A DNA stretch of 64,000 nucleotides, taken from Cyclobacterium marinum DSM 745 (GTDB lineage Bacteria; Bacteroidota; Bacteroidia; Cytophagales; Cyclobacteriaceae). Made by a program: the position numbers and the translations under genes. The notes under the pieces are model-generated. The model saw only the letters and a program-made list of their open reading frames with translations. It had not been told where the DNA came from and did no database searches. Positions 55,292 through 64,000 of the stretch are shown in pieces. How positions within the stretch are numbered: the stretch's first letter is position 1; the number at the start of each line of letters is the position of its first letter. The stretch spans positions 2,242,501 through 2,306,500 of the forward strand of contig NC_015914.1 of the NCBI RefSeq assembly GCF_000222485.1. Direction: 5' to 3'.

Positions 55292-56911
55292 TCAAGTGGC
55301 CAATGGAGGTCCACCCGGAACGGTAATTTGTTGCTTGCGTTTTTTGGATTCCCATTTTTTGGCTGTGAAGTTAGCCGTTAAATATTCACCCATAAAAACT
55401 TCTCCGGACCATTCTCCATTTTTTAATTTGCCGGTAAACATATACACTACAGAATCTCCGGGTTTTCTAAAATGGCTTCTAATTTTTATGGTGTCACCTT
55501 CTATGGTGCCATATACATCTTGCTCGGCAAAATCGCTTTTATGAGTTCCATTTAGCCAATTACCATCTTGTTCCAATATCATATGGTGGGTGCTTTCACT
55601 GCTAAAGAAAGACATGTTGATGTCCCACCTGCCTGCAATATTTCCGGAAGGTGCTGCCAAACTTGTATCAGGAGCCGGCCTCTTTTCAGAAAGCGTATCG
55701 TATAATCTATTGGCTACTACTTTTGCTTCTCCATCTTGCATTTGACTTGGCGTAACATTAATCGAAGTTACACCATCTTTACCACCGCTTCCGATAGCAA
55801 TTCTAGGCTCAGAACGTCCAAATAACTCGGCAACTTCTGCACCTGTAATGTTAAATTGGGCAGGATCCCAACTGATAACTAGATTTGGGGCCCGGTTGTT
55901 GAGGCCTTCAGGTAGGTTTATCTTATAACTTACACCTTTAATTTTGGTTGCTTTCTCTGCTATTAAATTCAACCAATCCATCCAACGATCCCATTCTTTT
56001 TCATGGTCTCTAGTAGTCCATGCTTCTACTGCTGCCAGCATACCAAGCATTTCCTCTTTACCTACTTTATTGTCTCTTCCCGGTCCGTGGTGTGGAGAGC
56101 TAGCTTGCCAAGCAGAAAGCATAAGGTCTTTTCTACCTAATAACAGGCCGGCACACTGAGGCCCACACATGGCTTTTCCACCACTATAGGCTACCATATC
56201 TGCTCCACGTTCAAAATGAACTACGGGGATACTTAGGTTTTCTGCAGCAGCATCCACCATAATAGGGATGTTTTGTTTTTTTGCTACTTTAGCAATGGCT
56301 TCAACTGACATTGGCTGGCCGGTAGCAGAACTCCTATTCGCTAGCAAATAAATCATGGCAGTTTTTGGATTGATGGCTTTTTCCAAAGCTTCCATACTGT
56401 CAACTTCTACCACAGTAATTCCAATATTTCTTACTGCATGGTCATAGACATTTCTGGAATGTCTAGGGATGATTACTTCAGTTTTGTCAAGTCCTGATAA
56501 ATCAGGAATTCTAAGTAATTTTTCCGGATTACCTCCTGTAACACAAGCAGCAGTACCGTGCTTCATCGCAGCAGCACAACCGGCTGTGACAATTCCAAAT
56601 TCTGCTTTTGTGATTTCTGAAAGCCTTTCACCAATGGCAAAGGCCAACTCGTCATATTGAACGAAGTTTTTAGAGGCTGCAGCCATGGCAGCATGTACTT
56701 CCGGCCGTTCGATGGATCCACCTATAATGGTGAATGTACCTCGGCAATTGATAATTGGAACTACTCCAATGGACTTGTAAATATCTTTATCAAGGGCAAG
56801 CGGCCCTTTAGCAACATTTTTATCCGGCGAAGCCATAAGTGGCGACATACTCATCAGGCCCCCTCCAACAGGTAGGATGGCCAGGTTTTTTAACATTTCT
56901 CTTCTATCCAT
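55292..56911 (-). CDS. Exported SelA/DgaE-like PLP enzyme with C-terminal beta domain
   Basis: 539 residues. Twin-arginine-like leader (MDRREMLKNLAILPVGGG). The PLP domain is SelA/D-glucosaminate-6-phosphate ammonia-lyase-like: INCRGTFTIIGGSIERPEV, ITKAEFGIVTAGCAAAMKHG, PIMVDAAAENL, and the PLP lysine in VAYSGGKAMCGPQCAGLLLG. After about residue 430 comes an extra beta-rich domain (GRWDINMSFFSSESTHHMIL, NGTHKSDFAEQDVYGTIEGD). In EF_0837-type clusters such an enzyme travels with an amidohydrolase, as here. It lies 5 nt from the upstream amidohydrolase. The substrate is presumably an amino sugar or amino acid; unproved. Confidence 0.85.
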   Translation of the reverse strand: MDRREMLKNLAILPVGGGLMSMSPLMASPDKNVAKGPLALDKDIYKSIGVVPIINCRGTFTIIGGSIERPEVHAAMAAASKNFVQYDELAFAIGERLSEITKAEFGIVTAGCAAAMKHGTAACVTGGNPEKLLRIPDLSGLDKTEVIIPRHSRNVYDHAVRNIGITVVEVDSMEALEKAINPKTAMIYLLANRSSATGQPMSVEAIAKVAKKQNIPIMVDAAAENLSIPVVHFERGADMVAYSGGKAMCGPQCAGLLLGRKDLMLSAWQASSPHHGPGRDNKVGKEEMLGMLAAVEAWTTRDHEKEWDRWMDWLNLIAEKATKIKGVSYKINLPEGLNNRAPNLVISWDPAQFNITGAEVAELFGRSEPRIAIGSGGKDGVTSINVTPSQMQDGEAKVVANRLYDTLSEKRPAPDTSLAAPSGNIAGRWDINMSFFSSESTHHMILEQDGNWLNGTHKSDFAEQDVYGTIEGDTIKIRSHFRKPGDSVVYMFTGKLKNGEWSGEVFMGEYLTANFTAKKWESKKRKQQITVPGGPPLAT

Positions 56912-56916
56912 AATTT

Positions 56917-58137
56917 TTAGTGGTATTGATTTGCTGCCAATCCGTTAAGGTCGTAAACTATTTTACCGTCCTTCATGGTCAACTCTGTTTCTAATTTAAT
57001 ATTACCTTCAATTTTATTTTTTCCTGCATCAATAAATCCAAATTCCCCTTTGTGCAGTCTTGACAATGTTAGATCTGCTATTGCCCCTATCGATAGGTGT
57101 CCTAGGTCTTCTCTTTGTATGGCCTGGGCAGTTTTCCAAGTTGCAGTTCCAATGACATCTTCCACAGACATTCCTATATTGATAAATTTTGACATTATAT
57201 TCAGCATATTCTTCATGCCGCTGTTCATACTAAAACGATGTAAGTCTGTACCGAAAGATGTTGGAACCAAGCCTTGCTGGTAAGCAGGAATGGCCTGGCT
57301 AAACCAAAATCCGGCACCCCCATGCCCCACATCAAAATTTATCCCATTTGCATAAGCTGCTTTGACAAAGGGGTGTAAATTTCCTGCCGAATCAATGATA
57401 GGCAGTCTTTCATCAATTTCTTCAAAACTATGAGTAATAATGTCTCCAGGCCTCATTTTGTTCAATTGATCTGCCAGTGAATATTCCGGCAAGTGGCATT
57501 CTACAAGCATAGGTTTGCCAGCCTTTTCTGAAGCTTTTAATGCATTTTCAAAAGGAAGCCAATCTTTGCCGGTATAGTGGCCTATTTTTACGCCCACCAA
57601 AACATCTGGATATTTTTGTAGGGTTTGAAAGGCCTTGTCAACCTCCATGTCGGACAGGTTTTCCTGGCTTTCAGTTTCACTCATTCCTACACCTACGATA
57701 TTTAGAAATGCCAAAACCCTGGTATTGGAAGCATCAATAACATTTGCTTTGAAAGTTTCAAAATTTCTCCAACCTGAAGTGCCTGCATCCACTACTGTGG
57801 TGACCCCAGAACGAAAACTGAAGTCATCAGGTGAAACACTGTTGAATCCGTCAGCGAAAGTACGGCTTTTACTTCCTACAAATACATGTGTGTGGGGATC
57901 GATTAAGCCTGGGCTGAGGATTAACCCCGAAGCATCTATTACCTTTTTTGAATTGGATTGGGAAAGATTTTTAGCTACAGCGGCAATTTTTCCATCCAGA
58001 ACAGCGATATCCATGGTGTCATGAATCTTATTTTTTGCGTCAACTAGGTAGGCACCTTTTATAAGGTAATCATATTCTTGTCCGATTCCCTGAAAGCTGT
58101 AAGCGATGCAAAGACATATTGTAAATAAAAACCTCAT
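56917..58137 (-). CDS. Exported amidohydrolase/deacetylase (EF_0837-like), second copy
   Basis: 406 residues with signal peptide (1-19). Metal motif DPHTHVFVG, the lysine for carboxylation in VLVGVKIGHYTG, later His in LVECHLPEY and DIITHSFEE, and the terminal Asp in SFGTDLHRFSMNSG. The block SGVTTVVDAGTSGWRNF is the family hallmark. It probably removes an acyl group or opens a ring on a small nitrogenous compound. It is 12 nt downstream of its paralogue in the same operon. Confidence 0.88.
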   Translation of the reverse strand: MRFLFTICLCIAYSFQGIGQEYDYLIKGAYLVDAKNKIHDTMDIAVLDGKIAAVAKNLSQSNSKKVIDASGLILSPGLIDPHTHVFVGSKSRTFADGFNSVSPDDFSFRSGVTTVVDAGTSGWRNFETFKANVIDASNTRVLAFLNIVGVGMSETESQENLSDMEVDKAFQTLQKYPDVLVGVKIGHYTGKDWLPFENALKASEKAGKPMLVECHLPEYSLADQLNKMRPGDIITHSFEEIDERLPIIDSAGNLHPFVKAAYANGINFDVGHGGAGFWFSQAIPAYQQGLVPTSFGTDLHRFSMNSGMKNMLNIMSKFINIGMSVEDVIGTATWKTAQAIQREDLGHLSIGAIADLTLSRLHKGEFGFIDAGKNKIEGNIKLETELTMKDGKIVYDLNGLAANQYH

Positions 58138-58149
58138 TTTGTCTTAATA

Positions 58150-59421
58150 CTATTTAAACTCAGACTCCCAATAAGGAACACTTAGTCCATTTAAATCCCA
58201 AACAACCTTTCCTGAACGAATGGTCATTTCTGTTTCTAACCTTCTGTCTCCGTCTATCTTGGTTCTTCTTATATCTAAAAAACCGAAATCTCCTTTTCTA
58301 AGGGTGAATACCGCAATGTCAGCTTCAGCTCCCTCGTCCAAATGGCCAAGATCCTTTCGGTTGATTACCTGGGCAGGATTCCATGTGGCCCTAAGCACTA
58401 CTTCTTCCATGGTTAATCCCATATTCATAAACTTAGACAGCAAATTTGCCATATCCTTAAAGCCACTGTTCATACTTTGACTGTGCAAATCCGAACTTAT
58501 TACATTGGGTAAAAAGCCTTGCTGTATGGCAGGTATGGCTTGACGAAAGGAAAAAGCTCCACCTCCATGTCCTACATCGAAATTTATTCCTCTTTTTTGT
58601 GCCTCAAAGACAAATGGTTTGACTTTGAGCGCTTCATCCACAATGGTTTCCCTGTTATTCGGGCCATAAGAAAAGGTGTGGGTGAAAATATCACCGGGCC
58701 TTAAGTGCTCCATAAACAGTGACTCTATGGAGTTTGGCGGCTGATGTTCTCCAAAATCTACCATGACAGGAACATCCGCCAATTTTCCGGCAGTAACTGC
58801 CAAGTCTACCTGCGTGAAGTCTCCCCAATAATGAGCTGATTTTATCCCAACCAAGATATCCGGAAACATCTTCTTTATCATATTGGCCGTCATGGTGGGG
58901 TTCATGTCTGTTACATCTTGTTCTTCCAGGCGCCCATACATGCCAGTTCCCACTATATTCAATAGTGCCAAAACCCTCGTTTTCGATTGGTCTATGGTTT
59001 GTTTTTTAAACTGGCGGAAATTTCTCCAGCCTGAAGAACCGGCATCGACGACGGTGGTCACTCCTGATCTGAAAGTAAAACCATCAGGGGGTAAACTGGT
59101 CAATGCATTGGCAATATAAGACTCTGTATCTGCTCCATTAAAAACATGGACATGCATGTCGATTAAGCCTGGGGTCACATAGTAACCTTCGAGGTCAATG
59201 GTTTTTTTAGCGGTATTTTCTGAGATGTTTTTGGCAACCTTAACAATATGCTTTCCACTGATGCCAATATCATAGGGCTCATTGATTCCATTTTTAGGAT
59301 CGATGACATGGCCCCCTTTAAGTAATAAGTCGATTTCCTGAGATTGTGCCTTGAAACATAGAAATAGGCCAAAAATGAGGAAAAAGGTGAAGTTTTTAGT
59401 AAATTTTTTTGTCAAGGACAT
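58150..59421 (-). CDS. Exported amidohydrolase/deacetylase (EF_0837-like), first copy
   Basis: 423 residues from an internal ATG at 59421. The frame is open upstream to 59523, but only the start at 59421 gives a clean signal peptide (MSLTKKFTKNFTFFLIFGLF, ending KAQSQ). Metal motif DMHVHVFNG, lysine in VGIKSAHYWGD, terminal Asp in VISSDLHSQSMNSGF, and SGVTTVVDAGSSGWRNF as in the paralogue. First gene of the operon that ends with RidA; divergent from the Nramp-like gene, about 200 nt away. Confidence 0.88.
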   Translation of the reverse strand: MSLTKKFTKNFTFFLIFGLFLCFKAQSQEIDLLLKGGHVIDPKNGINEPYDIGISGKHIVKVAKNISENTAKKTIDLEGYYVTPGLIDMHVHVFNGADTESYIANALTSLPPDGFTFRSGVTTVVDAGSSGWRNFRQFKKQTIDQSKTRVLALLNIVGTGMYGRLEEQDVTDMNPTMTANMIKKMFPDILVGIKSAHYWGDFTQVDLAVTAGKLADVPVMVDFGEHQPPNSIESLFMEHLRPGDIFTHTFSYGPNNRETIVDEALKVKPFVFEAQKRGINFDVGHGGGAFSFRQAIPAIQQGFLPNVISSDLHSQSMNSGFKDMANLLSKFMNMGLTMEEVVLRATWNPAQVINRKDLGHLDEGAEADIAVFTLRKGDFGFLDIRRTKIDGDRRLETEMTIRSGKVVWDLNGLSVPYWESEFK

Positions 59422-59622
59422 GGGAGTGATTGAAAATATAGCACTTGTTGCACGAAGGAAAATGGGTTTATCCTTAAAAGAGGATCGGAAATATTGCAAA
59501 AAAAATTGTGTAAACAAAGCCATATTTTATTAAAATTTAATCTATCTAATGTAATCTCTTTTTATTCAAAATAAAAATATCCAAATTAACAGGTCATTTA
59601 AATTTACCCAAAAGCAGTAAGG

Positions 59623-60906
59623 ATGGAACAAGAAAGTAAAACAGGCAACAGCAATTTTTTTCAAAAGATTTGGTTGTGGATGCTGGGAATTGGTCCCGGT
59701 ATTTTTTGTATAGGATATACCATAGGTACCGGCAGTGTTACTTCCATGGCTAAGGCTGGGAGTGAGTTTGGTATGCAATTGCTATGGGTGCTAATGTTGA
59801 GCTGTGTATTCGCTTGGGTGCTGATGGAGGCTTATGGAAGGTATGCGGTAGTCACCGGTCAGACATCCATTTACAGTTTCAAAACCAAATTAAAAGGGGG
59901 GAAGTTGATCTCCTTTTTGGTTGTGGGAGGTATCATTCTTGCCCAATGGAATTCCTTGTCAGGTATATTGGGGCTAAGTGCCAATGCCATTTATGAAATG
60001 GTTACGCTTTTTTTCCCTGGAATGGGCGGAGGAAATGCTTACTGGATCATATTAGGGATTGCCATCGCATTGATCCTAATTATGTATGCCTTACTTTGGG
60101 TAGGTCAATATACCTTTTTTGAAAAGGTGTTGGTGATATTTGTAACCATCATGGGTGTATCTTTTATTATTTCCATGTTTGTGGTTTTACCGGATCCTAC
60201 AGAAATGGCCAAGGGTTTGTTGCCGAGTATCCCGCAGGTAGCGGGAGGTAAGTTGCTTGTAGCTGCTTTTGTAGGGACCACCATGGCAGCACCGACCTTT
60301 GTGGTCAGACCGCTCTTGATGAAAGGTAAAGGATGGGGCCCTGCCAATACTAAGGATCAGTCAAAAGATGCCTTAACAGGGGCGGTGCTTATGTTAATTA
60401 TTAATTTGTCTATTATGGCTGCTGCTACTGGAGCCTTGCATGCCGAAGGAAAGACCATTGACAAGGTGATGGATATGGTTTATTTATTGGAGCCGGTGGC
60501 AGGGAAGTTTGCCGTTGCTTTATTTATGACCGGTGCTTTAAGTGCAGGATTATCTTCAGTTTTCCCTATTCTTATGGTTGCCCCACTACTAGTAGCTGAT
60601 TATAAAGAAGGGGAGTTGGATACCAATTCAGTTCGCTTCAAGGTGTTGACCGGTGTGGCTTGTATAGTAGGGTTAACGGTCCCTATCCTTGGAGCCAACC
60701 CAATCTTTGCTCAGATTCTAACGCAGGTGGCTGCAGTGTTTGTTTTGCCATTAGTCATTGCCTGTATCATGTACCTCGTCAATCAAAAATCTCTGATGGG
60801 AGAACATAAAGCCGGATTATTGTTGAATATTGGTTTAATAGCGGCATTTGTATTTGCCTGTATCATTTCTTATACCGGAGGGCTGGCATTGTTAGAGTTG
60901 TTGTAG
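59623..60906 (+). CDS. Nramp-related membrane transporter lacking the metal motifs
   Basis: 427 residues, about 11 membrane helices. The fold looks like Nramp, but the helix-1 metal motif DPGN is replaced by IGTGSVTSMAKAG and the helix-6 MPH motif by TTMAAPTFVVRP. The protein is therefore unlikely to transport Mn or Fe in the usual way and may carry another substrate, as some Nramp-related transporters do. Divergent from the amidohydrolase-PLP-RidA operon, so it may import or export its substrate or product; that link is positional. Confidence 0.8.
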   Translation: MEQESKTGNSNFFQKIWLWMLGIGPGIFCIGYTIGTGSVTSMAKAGSEFGMQLLWVLMLSCVFAWVLMEAYGRYAVVTGQTSIYSFKTKLKGGKLISFLVVGGIILAQWNSLSGILGLSANAIYEMVTLFFPGMGGGNAYWIILGIAIALILIMYALLWVGQYTFFEKVLVIFVTIMGVSFIISMFVVLPDPTEMAKGLLPSIPQVAGGKLLVAAFVGTTMAAPTFVVRPLLMKGKGWGPANTKDQSKDALTGAVLMLIINLSIMAAATGALHAEGKTIDKVMDMVYLLEPVAGKFAVALFMTGALSAGLSSVFPILMVAPLLVADYKEGELDTNSVRFKVLTGVACIVGLTVPILGANPIFAQILTQVAAVFVLPLVIACIMYLVNQKSLMGEHKAGLLLNIGLIAAFVFACIISYTGGLALLELL

Positions 60907-61310
60907 CCTGTGCTATAAGTGGAAAAAATTAATCGCTAGTCCCTGGGTTTTGGGTGGTTTGCCAACAAATCACTCAAAGCCCAATTCTATATTTATAAAG
61001 GGCCACATGATTTTCTTCGGTGTCAAATAAATCCGAATTTTTCAATGCTACCACTTATTGAGATTTCTAGTAACTACTTATTGTAGTAGTTCTCCTATAA
61101 TTGTTTGCCCATGCCCTCTATGAAGTCCTCATTAAATAAGTGGTTTGATAGAATACATTCCTTTTCTGCTTTGCATAATTAAAAGTAGGTGGGGAGGGAA
61201 AAGCAAATGGTTACCTGAGTAGGTATTTTGGCCTCAGCCAGTAAATTTCTTTGACTTTCTATACTCAAAAGCAACTCATAGTCACCCAATATCGGTTTTA
61301 AGTGGACAGA
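60907..61310. other. Intergenic, no feature recognised
   Basis: About 400 nt between converging genes, with no clear terminator stem. Confidence 0.4.
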
Positions 61311-63065
61311 TTATTTTAAAATTTTAGCCCTAATTTTTGCTACATCTTCTTTAGAGACTGAGGAAGCATTATTTTCAAAGTTTTTCCTAATAAAAGTTAG
61401 CACCTGTGAAATTTGTTTATCTGTAAGAAATTGATGGGCCGGCATGATATTGTCGTATAGTTCTCCATTGACCTCAATTTCTCCTTCAAGGCCATTAAGT
61501 ACAATATTAATAAGTCTTGATTTATCTCCGGTGACCCAATCGGTATTCCTTAATTCGGGAATTCTGCCTTTCGCCCCATTACCATCTCTTTGATGACAGG
61601 GGGAACAATAGGTATTGTACACTTTTTTACCTTCAGGCAGCTGCCCTTTGTCCAAGTTGTCTTCCTCGGGATGAGGGTTTCTTATATTGGCGACTAATTT
61701 TTGTCCTTTCATTTTGGCCAACTCAGCTTCTCCAAATGTAGTTTTGTCACCTTTATATAGAATCCTCCAGATTTTTCCTACTCTTGAATCTGAAACATAC
61801 AATGATCCATCAGGCCCTTGTGCCAAACCCATGGGTCTAAAATCTGCATCATTTGTATTGATAATAAGTTCTTTACCTGCAAAACCATTTGCAAACACTT
61901 CCCAATCACCACTTACTTGGCCATCTTTAAATGGTACAAAAGCTACAAAATACCCTGATTGTTGGTAGGGTGAGCGATTAGTTGAGCCATGGAAAGCGAT
62001 AAAAGCTCCATTTTTATAACGTTCCGGAAATTGATCTCCGGTATAAAATAGCAAGTCGTTGGGCGCCCAGTGTCCGGGAAAGCCCATTACCGGATCCTCC
62101 ATGTCTGCACAGCGACCAATAATTTCACCATCGCCGCCATATTCAGGTGCGAGTACCTTTTTTCCCTTGATCTGATCGTAATAACAATAAGGCCAGCCAT
62201 AGTCTCCACCTTCTTCGACACGAATAAATTCTTCCGAAGGCAAAACAGCGCTTTCCCATTGAGAATACTTTTCAGGGTACAACAGGTGGAGGTTGTCTCT
62301 GCCATGCATAACCAAGTAAAGGTTTTTGTCTTCATGATTAAAATCCATTGCCACTACACTTCTAATACCGGTGGCATACAATTCACCATCTTTTTGGGTC
62401 ATATTTAATTTGTCCATTTTGAATCGCCAAACCCCGCCGTGTTCGATTAATTCGGGACAAGGGTCTATGCCGGTGGAACCCGGAATCCCGCCTGGTTTAT
62501 TGGCCATATCTTGACAAGCATTAGAAGGGCTCCCAAAGGGAACATACATGTAACCTTCATTATCAAAGGAGACAGGCTTAGTAATGTGCCAATGAATTCC
62601 ATGTTCGTGGTCATCTGTTAGTACTACTTCCATTGGTGAATCAGGAATGAGTTGTCCGGGAACCAGTTTGTTTCTGTACACCACTCTTGCGGCACTATAA
62701 TATAGGTAGCCATCATGGATGCGCATCCCATTGGCAAGGCTGCCTTCATCATTATAATCTCCGAAGTAAGTAATGATGTCTGCTTTACCATCTCCGGTAG
62801 TATCCCGCAGTGCCACATTAGATCCTGTACCTTTGGCATACCTCAGCTTCACATAAATGTCTCCATTGTCATTTACTGCCAGATGCCGGGCTTTTCCGAT
62901 GCTGTCTGCTACCACCAAAACCCCAAAACCATCAGGAAGGATAAGGCCATTATTATTCGGTGATGTAGGTGGAAATTTTGGAGGGGGGTTGCAAGAATAA
63001 AGTATGTAACAAAAAAGTGGAAAAAAAATCAAAATTTTTATGAGTGGTAGATTGTAGGATTTCAT
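61311..63065 (-). CDS. Sorbosone dehydrogenase-like PQQ-type propeller fused to cytochrome c, lipoprotein
   Basis: 584 residues. Lipobox YSC puts the acylated Cys at about 25. A beta-propeller (about 40-450) has blades such as RHLAVNDNGDIYVKLRY, NGMRIHDGYLYYSAA, VEEGGDYGWPYCYYDQ, and LAQGPDGSLYVSDSRVGKIW, as in soluble sugar/sorbosone dehydrogenases. A C-terminal class I cytochrome c has the haem motif CSPCH (487-491) and a likely axial Met 541 in IMPAHQF. It oxidises a sugar or aldehyde in the periplasm and passes electrons to its own haem. Monocistronic, upstream of the SusC gene and divergent from it. Confidence 0.85.
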   Translation of the reverse strand: MKSYNLPLIKILIFFPLFCYILYSCNPPPKFPPTSPNNNGLILPDGFGVLVVADSIGKARHLAVNDNGDIYVKLRYAKGTGSNVALRDTTGDGKADIITYFGDYNDEGSLANGMRIHDGYLYYSAARVVYRNKLVPGQLIPDSPMEVVLTDDHEHGIHWHITKPVSFDNEGYMYVPFGSPSNACQDMANKPGGIPGSTGIDPCPELIEHGGVWRFKMDKLNMTQKDGELYATGIRSVVAMDFNHEDKNLYLVMHGRDNLHLLYPEKYSQWESAVLPSEEFIRVEEGGDYGWPYCYYDQIKGKKVLAPEYGGDGEIIGRCADMEDPVMGFPGHWAPNDLLFYTGDQFPERYKNGAFIAFHGSTNRSPYQQSGYFVAFVPFKDGQVSGDWEVFANGFAGKELIINTNDADFRPMGLAQGPDGSLYVSDSRVGKIWRILYKGDKTTFGEAELAKMKGQKLVANIRNPHPEEDNLDKGQLPEGKKVYNTYCSPCHQRDGNGAKGRIPELRNTDWVTGDKSRLINIVLNGLEGEIEVNGELYDNIMPAHQFLTDKQISQVLTFIRKNFENNASSVSKEDVAKIRAKILK

Positions 63066-63636
63066 GGTAGGGCTTCATAATTTCATGTTAATTAATAAAA
63101 TTTTAAGGACAAAACTATAAAATTTCAAGAAAGATATGACTTGATAGAAATTATTGCAATTTTCATAAAATAATACAAACAGTATGAAAATTTGGCCAAT
63201 CAGAATAATAGGAGGAGAAAATAAGGTCTATGTGTATATAATTTTGGCAATTTCACAATTTAATTATTAAAATTTTTAGGTTTATCATAGACCCTAGCTA
63301 AAATTTTTACTTTTATAGGCCTATTAATTTTAAATTAAATTATTTCAAAGGTAAGAGAGTTGTTAGGGAAATATATTTTTCCTTATATTAGCATCAAAAC
63401 CACCCAACATTAGTAATAACCTCATAAATTTCTTGATCTTTTGGTCAAATTAAGGTCAGCAGGACCATAATTTAACCAATAATTCCTGATTGAATGTGTT
63501 TTGCTTAATATTGGGTTTTTTTTGTTTGTCTCGAAACGATTCGAGAGGTATCGCTGAGGTCCAGCGATTTTCAAGTAAAAATTTAACTATTGGAAAAATT
63601 CCAATGGTCATTTAAATTTAATTTGTTCATTTACTT
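63066..63636. promoter_or_regulatory. Divergent leader with two stem-loops before susC
   Basis: 571 nt, very AT-rich. Two inverted repeats lie close together near the right end: TCTCGAA/TTCGAGA (63529-63546) and ATCGCTG/CAGCGAT (63550-63568), about 70-110 nt before the susC start. Their place in the probable 5' leader suggests a regulatory RNA structure or operator. No promoter was fixed. Confidence 0.4.
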
Positions 63637-64000
63637 ATGAAAAAAAGATTACTCGTGTTTTTTCTGGCCTTGTTTACGATACAAGCAATGGCGCAGAATC
63701 GAACCATCACAGGAACTGTGACGGACGCAGACGCTGATGCCCCATTACCGGGAGTCAGTATATTGGTAAAAGGAACCAATACAGGTACCATCACTGACAT
63801 CGATGGTAATTATAGTGTAGATGTCACTGATCCATCTGCTGTTTTGGTATTTTCCTATCTAGGATATGGAAAAATGGAAAGAGCTGTTGGAAACAATAGT
63901 GAGATCAACGTAGCTCTTGAAGCTGAAGAATCAGCTCTTTCCGAAGTAGTAGTAACTGCCTTTGGTTTAGAAAGAGAAAAGAAAGCTTTGACGTACACAA
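63637..64000 (+). CDS. SusC/RagA-family TonB-dependent receptor, 5' part
   Basis: The first 121 codons; the gene runs off the right edge. Signal peptide MKKRLLVFFLALFTIQAMAQ, then a carboxypeptidase-like regulatory domain (RTITGTVTDADADAPLPG, NTGTITDIDGNYSVDV) and the start of the plug with the TonB-box-like LSEVVVTAFG. These are hallmarks of SusC/RagA outer-membrane receptors, which import oligosaccharides or peptides with a SusD lipoprotein; a SusD gene would be expected just beyond the window. Confidence 0.93.
   Translation, partial: MKKRLLVFFLALFTIQAMAQNRTITGTVTDADADAPLPGVSILVKGTNTGTITDIDGNYSVDVTDPSAVLVFSYLGYGKMERAVGNNSEINVALEAEESALSEVVVTAFGLEREKKALTYT

Noticed and set aside
63529..63546. 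LacI-family operator
   Set aside because: The arms are symmetric but the central spacing differs from the usual LacI operator and no LacI-type gene is near.

Overview
The window is chromosomal DNA from a member of the Bacteroidota, most likely order Cytophagales, family Cyclobacteriaceae (inference). The reasons are low GC, many SPII lipoproteins with short Bacteroidota-type lipoboxes, a SusC-type receptor at the right edge, a huge lamin-tail/FlgD-like secreted protein, and closest visual resemblance of the housekeeping proteins to that group. No database search could be run.

Layout. 1-2170: the 3' end of an rRNA operon (23S, 5S), followed by two truncated tandem copies of the 5S-plus-terminator segment. 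2.5-9.1 kb: scattered catabolic and stress genes (DUF1961-like protein, a GC-rich foreign-looking amidohydrolase, Hsp20, lipoproteins) with decayed relics of Gfo/Idh/MocA and Fic genes. 9.6-12.3 kb: a complete TRAP transporter operon. 12.4-17.6 kb: one 1750-residue secreted lamin-tail protein. 17.7-29.1 kb: core genes (asd, a methyltransferase, the rimP-nusA-infB operon, cysS, an M28 peptidase, galK).

29.1-46.5 kb is an accessory island. Its genes are AT-rich, short and mostly toxin-antitoxin or defence-like, and almost every one is separated from the next by copies of a few repeat families. In order: a double-HEPN protein, an unknown 455-residue protein, a three-gene toxin-antitoxin-chaperone operon (ADP-ribosyltransferase-like toxin, small antitoxin, SecB-like chaperone) with the layout of the CmdTAC phage-defence system, a HigBA pair, an unknown protein, a RhuM-Fic gene broken by a stop codon, a LytTR membrane regulator followed by a CPBP protease, an antitoxin/ParE-type pair, a GNAT/HTH pair, a lipoprotein, and an XRE-RDD fusion. 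Group II intron-like relics and hairpin-rich repeats fill the gaps. The TAC operon is the most interesting system seen here.

46.5-64 kb returns to ordinary chromosome: a secreted protein, OsmC, an outer-membrane protein, a sialate O-acetylesterase, a PhnW-like transaminase, the ergothioneine pair egtB-egtD, and an exported catabolic operon (two amidohydrolases, a Tat-type SelA/DgaE-like PLP enzyme and a RidA lipoprotein). A divergent Nramp-related transporter, a sorbosone dehydrogenase-like/cytochrome c lipoprotein and the start of a SusC/RagA receptor follow.
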